DNA from: JAAFHB01 sp963677935
Lineage (GTDB): Bacteria > Bacteroidota > Bacteroidia > Bacteroidales > Prolixibacteraceae
Direction: 5' to 3'
Assembly: GCA_963677935.2 (NCBI GenBank)
Contig: CAXXEH010000003.1
Span: 5,456,001-5,520,000, forward strand
DNA length: 64,000 bases
The notes beneath the pieces were generated by a model, which saw nothing but the letters and a program-made list of their open reading frames with translations, did no database searches and was not told where the DNA came from. Numbering within the stretch: the stretch's first letter is position 1; every line of letters starts with the position of its first letter. Shown in pieces: positions 62,272 through 64,000 of the stretch. The translations under genes were made by a program, and so were the position numbers.

Positions 62272-64000
62272 CTATTGCCTGACAATTAATTTTTTAGTCA
62301 ACATTTTCCCACCCCATCTCATAACACAAGTATACATACCCGACGGAAGAGATTTTTGGAAATAGACAGTCTGAATAATACCGCCTTCGACTTCTGCATC
62401 AAAAATCCGTGCAATTCGTTGTCCGGCCATTGAAAAGATGTCCAGTTTTACATTTGAATTATTACCAATTTGAAATTCAAAAGTTGTTGAGCTTACGGTA
62501 GGATTTGGAAATACCTTAAGTTCATTGTTTGCAGGTGTTACCTGTAGTATTTCCGGTGAAGTGGAAGATGGCAGAATTGATGCATCAACAGGTGAAACTA
62601 TCGCTGCCTCAACCAATGGGTCAACTGATGTTGCTGATGGTGCAATAACTGGGTTGGAATCAGGATTTGTTGCAGGGATTGCTGCCCCTTTTAATAGGCT
62701 AATGTTCAGGGTCCTGGCAACACTTGTTCCACATCCATTGGTCGCCGTTACACTTAATGTTCCTGATGTGGCAGTAAGCGAAAAGCTGATTAGTACAGAA
62801 TTGGTTGTACCGGTAATTGTTGCGCCTGTACCTGAGTAACTCCATTTGTAGATTACCCCTGCTACTAAAGGAACAGTATAAGCAACATTAGCAGTCCCTT
62901 TACTGACTCTGGTGGTTGAGGTAGTAAATTTGTCAGGAGTAGCGGCGGGTGCATTTACAGTCACCGCAGTACTAGTACTAGTGGCACATCCGCTTGCATT
63001 GGTAACAGTATACTTAATGGTTGCAGTTCCGGCTGCAATTCCAGTTACAACTCCCTTGGTGGTAACTGTTGCAATTGAAGTAGATGATGAGCTCCAAACA
63101 CCGCCAGTTGTAGTTTCGGTTAAAGTTGTTGTACTCCCCTGACATACTGAAGTAACACCTCCAATAACTGCGGGTGTTGTTGGAAGAGCATTAACTGTTA
63201 CTGTGGTACTTGAAGATGCACTGCATCCACCAGCATTTGTAACAGTATAAGTGATACTGACCGTTCCTGCTGCTCTACCCTTGACAACACCTGTTGTGGT
63301 TATTGTTGCAATAGAAGTATTTAAACTGCTCCAGACACCACCTGTTGTCGCATCGGTTAAAGTGGTATTGTTTCCAACACAGACAGATTTAGTGCCTCCT
63401 ATCGATGCGGGGGTTGAAGGTGCTGCGCTTGTTGTAATTTTTACATTTCCGGTCATTGTACTGGAACAGGTATTCGTTGAATTTGTGGCTACCACTATGT
63501 ACGTTCCAGCTAAAGTTTTTAATCCAAAGCTGATAGCTGACCCAGTTCCTGCGACTACTGCACCTGTATTAACGCCTGCAAGTGATAACTGGTAATTTAT
63601 ACCTGTTTGTGAACCACTTAATCCAACAACAACTCCTGGTCCACCACCACAATAGGTTCCGCCCCCGGTTACCGTATAGAGTACTGGAAGTGGGTTAATG
63701 GTGACAATTGCACTTCCGGCCATGGTCCGTGAAGTTGATGTAATCGAATTGATACCAACGACAGTATAGGTTCCTGCAGCGGTTTGCAGACCAAAATCTA
63801 TTTCCGATCCTGTTCCTGAAATTATGGTTCCTGTGTTTATTCCATTTAAAATCAATTGGTAGTTTATGTCTGTCTGTGAGCCACCTAAGCCTACGCTTAC
63901 ACCGGTTCCTCCGGAACAATAACTGCCTCCACCTGTCATATTTTGCAGATCAGGCTGATCATTGTCAGTGGTTAGGTCACCTCCAAATTCAAATGCCCCA
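62272..64000 (-). CDS. Large T9SS-secreted repeat protein with Big_2-like domains (N-terminus beyond window)
   Basis: At least 576 residues; the frame is still open at the window edge (GAFEFGGDLTTDNDQPDLQ precede the ATG at 63939), so the start is outside. From the N-terminal side: two similar ~88-residue Gly/Ser-rich repeats (GGGSYCSGG.GVSVGLSGSQTGINYQ pattern with paired Cys), two ~82-residue Big_2-like repeats (GVWSS..TSIAT.TT.GVV.G.AAGT), a linker and the C-terminal T9SS sorting domain (VFPNPTVSSTTFEFQIG ... KMLTKKLIVRQ). It is exported and anchored at the surface or released, probably adhesin-like. Function unassigned. Confidence 0.85.
   Translation of the reverse strand, partial: GAFEFGGDLTTDNDQPDLQNMTGGGSYCSGGTGVSVGLGGSQTDINYQLILNGINTGTIISGTGSEIDFGLQTAAGTYTVVGINSITSTSRTMAGSAIVTINPLPVLYTVTGGGTYCGGGPGVVVGLSGSQTGINYQLSLAGVNTGAVVAGTGSAISFGLKTLAGTYIVVATNSTNTCSSTMTGNVKITTSAAPSTPASIGGTKSVCVGNNTTLTDATTGGVWSSLNTSIATITTTGVVKGRAAGTVSITYTVTNAGGCSASSSTTVTVNALPTTPAVIGGVTSVCQGSTTTLTETTTGGVWSSSSTSIATVTTKGVVTGIAAGTATIKYTVTNASGCATSTSTAVTVNAPAATPDKFTTSTTRVSKGTANVAYTVPLVAGVIYKWSYSGTGATITGTTNSVLISFSLTATSGTLSVTATNGCGTSVARTLNISLLKGAAIPATNPDSNPVIAPSATSVDPLVEAAIVSPVDASILPSSTSPEILQVTPANNELKVFPNPTVSSTTFEFQIGNNSNVKLDIFSMAGQRIARIFDAEVEGGIIQTVYFQKSLPSGMYTCVMRWGGKMLTKKLIVRQ

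Noticed and set aside
62525..63595. Three plus-strand ORFs in the T9SS protein region
   Set aside because: They are antisense shadows of the repetitive, Val/Thr-rich coding sequence on the minus strand; their Val-rich composition follows from that.
1..64000. CRISPR arrays, transposases, rRNA, phage or plasmid genes
   Set aside because: None was seen; direct repeats noted are protein-repeat DNA and the two operator-like copies only.

Overview
The window looks like a chromosome segment of a free-living member of the Bacteroidota, probably an environmental Bacteroidales/Marinilabiliales-type organism. The signs are a type IX secretion (T9SS) C-terminal sorting domain, LytS/LytTR-type and AraC-TolB-TPR regulators typical of this phylum, promoter-like TAnnTTTG -7 elements, mostly weak Shine-Dalgarno sequences, DUF5018-type lipoproteins and a moderately AT-rich sequence. 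This is inferred from gene content only; there is no rRNA in the window.

Layout. 1-6750: the distal part of a kdp potassium-uptake operon (kdpB truncated by the window edge, kdpC, a kinase-less 4-helix/HAMP membrane protein, kdpD, kdpE). 6800-13030: thpR, a secreted protein of unknown function, a double-flavodoxin fusion, an OprO/P-like porin and a secreted sialidase-like protein. 13134-18218: two paralogous membrane-anchored AraC-TolB-TPR regulators on either side of a TonB_C-domain protein. 18335-18688: a small His-rich membrane protein. 18899-26855: a radical SAM/SPASM gene diverging from a tightly coupled six-gene operon (squalene/phytoene-synthase-like enzyme, putative CrtC/AttH-like protein, ABC ATPase, ABC permease, ICMT-Lgt-like fusion, sulfotransferase) that converges on cysC (APS kinase). 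I read this as a possible pathway for a sulfated, exported or membrane-bound isoprenoid or lipid, and it is the best candidate here for an undescribed system.

27003-35429: a Tat-exported TIM-barrel lipoprotein, an unknown lipoprotein, a LytS/LytTR two-component pair, a CPA2 cation/proton antiporter, and a membrane-protein/winged-helix/creD cassette with a duplicated operator-like sequence. 35653-41053: a large metallopeptidase lipoprotein, yceI, a wrecked segment (truncated lipoprotein head running into a frameshifted subtilisin remnant) and tRNA-Asn. 41164-47835: housekeeping genes (PfkB kinase, tyrS, a class-I amidotransferase-like secreted protein, cvpA, GH3, deoxynucleoside kinase). 48038-54406: a complete histidine-degradation operon hutH-hutU-hutI-ftcD. 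54550-60524: a small His-containing membrane protein followed by a CzcB/CzcA/CzcC-like heavy-metal RND exporter. 60610-64000: metK and the C-terminal part of a large T9SS-secreted repeat protein that runs off the window.

No CRISPR array, recognisable transposase, rRNA or plasmid/phage module was seen. Functions are assigned from motif recognition in the translated sequence; no database search was run.
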